From contig CACPPD010000008.1 in the NCBI GenBank assembly GCA_902635865.1, positions 1-34,404 of the forward strand: a stretch of 34,404 nt of DNA, read 5' to 3'. The notes below the pieces were generated by a model. It ran no database searches. It was not told the DNA's origin and saw nothing but the letters and a program-made list of their open reading frames with translations. This document shows positions 34,059-34,404 of this stretch, piece by piece (within the stretch, counting starts at the first letter, position 1; every line of letters starts with the position of its first letter). The translations under genes and the position numbers were made by a program. This DNA is from an uncultured Pelagibacteraceae bacterium (GTDB lineage: Bacteria; Pseudomonadota; Alphaproteobacteria; Pelagibacterales; Pelagibacteraceae).

Positions 34059-34404
34059 ATGACAAAATTTACTAAAAAAGACCAATTAAATTCATCTTGG
34101 TATGAAATAGACGCGAAGAATGCAGTAGTTGGAAGATTAGCAACTGTTGTTTCCAATATCATAAGAGGCAAGAACAAAACCACATATACACCTCATATGG
34201 ATGATGGCGACTTTGTTGTTGTTAAAAATATTGAACAAGCAAAATTTACTGGAAAAAAATTTCAAGATAAAAAATATTATAGACACACTGGCCATCCAGG
34301 TGGAATTAAAGTTACAACACCTGAGAAACTCCATGAAAAAAAACCTGGAGAAACTTTAAAAATGGCAGTTAAAAGAATGTTACCTGGTGGGGTATTGGGT
34401 AGAA
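34059..34404 (+). CDS. rplM: 50S ribosomal protein L13, 3' end cut by window edge
   Basis: The frame is open to the last base, with 115 codons visible of about 150. WYEIDAKNAVVGRLATVVSNIIRGK is the L13 N-terminal region; its key parts are NAVVGRLA and IIRGK. KKYYRHTGHPGGIK and AVKRMLPGGVLG are also diagnostic. L13 is an early-assembly protein of the large subunit. rpsI normally follows but lies outside the window. It is divergent from metY. Confidence 0.95.
   Translation, partial: MTKFTKKDQLNSSWYEIDAKNAVVGRLATVVSNIIRGKNKTTYTPHMDDGDFVVVKNIEQAKFTGKKFQDKKYYRHTGHPGGIKVTTPEKLHEKKPGETLKMAVKRMLPGGVLGR

Noticed and set aside
1..34404. Mobile elements, CRISPR arrays, toxin-antitoxin or other defence genes
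   Set aside because: No transposase, integrase, regularly spaced repeat, target-site duplication or defence domain was seen; nearly every base belongs to housekeeping genes in known alphaproteobacterial orders.

Overview
The window looks like a piece of a SAR11 (Candidatus Pelagibacter, Alphaproteobacteria) chromosome. The evidence is very A+T-rich DNA, short or overlapping gene junctions, weak Shine-Dalgarno sequences, alphaproteobacterial gene orders, a heterotetrameric sarcosine oxidase operon, a proton-pumping pyrophosphatase, and a SAM-V-type riboswitch pseudoknot in front of metY. This is inference from gene content; no 16S gene is present. There is no CRISPR array, prophage, insertion sequence or plasmid-like module. 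No gene-free stretch exceeds about 215 bases.

Layout. 1-2688 (+): 3' part of a TrhO tRNA hydroxylase, a MATE exporter and a secreted nuclease-like protein. 2691-7782 (-): soxB-soxD-soxA-soxG, which oxidises sarcosine to glycine and delivers the one-carbon unit to folate. 7850-7941 (+): tRNA-Ser(GCT), whose 3' end touches the stop codon of a lytic transglycosylase (-). 10211-17539 (+): dapA, smpB, folK, a compact spoT/rel, pyrE, pdxJ, acpS, lepB, rnc and recO, mostly overlapping. They converge on hemB (-). 18603-28136 (+): an AspH-like dioxygenase, rpiB, glyA, nrdR, the riboflavin genes ribD-ribE-ribBA-ribH, nusB, thiL and hppA. Convergent bamE (-) follows. 28607-31127 (+): a cytochrome bc1 assembly chaperone, rpmF, a frameshifted plsX, ihfA, a MerR-type gene and rpmG. 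Then come a small chorismate mutase (-), heme A synthase (+), metY (-) with its riboswitch leader, and the start of rplM (+).

How the genes fit together. Sarcosine oxidase and glyA both handle glycine, serine and folate-bound C1 units, and folK makes the folate precursor. The ribD-E-BA-H block supplies the flavins that sarcosine oxidase needs. thiL, pdxJ and hemB finish TPP, PLP and tetrapyrrole pathways. hppA couples pyrophosphate hydrolysis to proton pumping. metY assimilates reduced sulfur and appears to be controlled by SAM through its leader.

No wholly new multi-gene system is visible. The points most worth a second look are the two adjacent SAM-II/SAM-V-like pseudoknots before metY, a one-base frameshift in plsX, an Rsh protein lacking the helical and zinc-finger region, a RibBA whose GTP cyclohydrolase half lacks its zinc cysteines, a shortened zinc motif in NrdR, and an 18-bp palindrome on which two divergent genes share their start codons.
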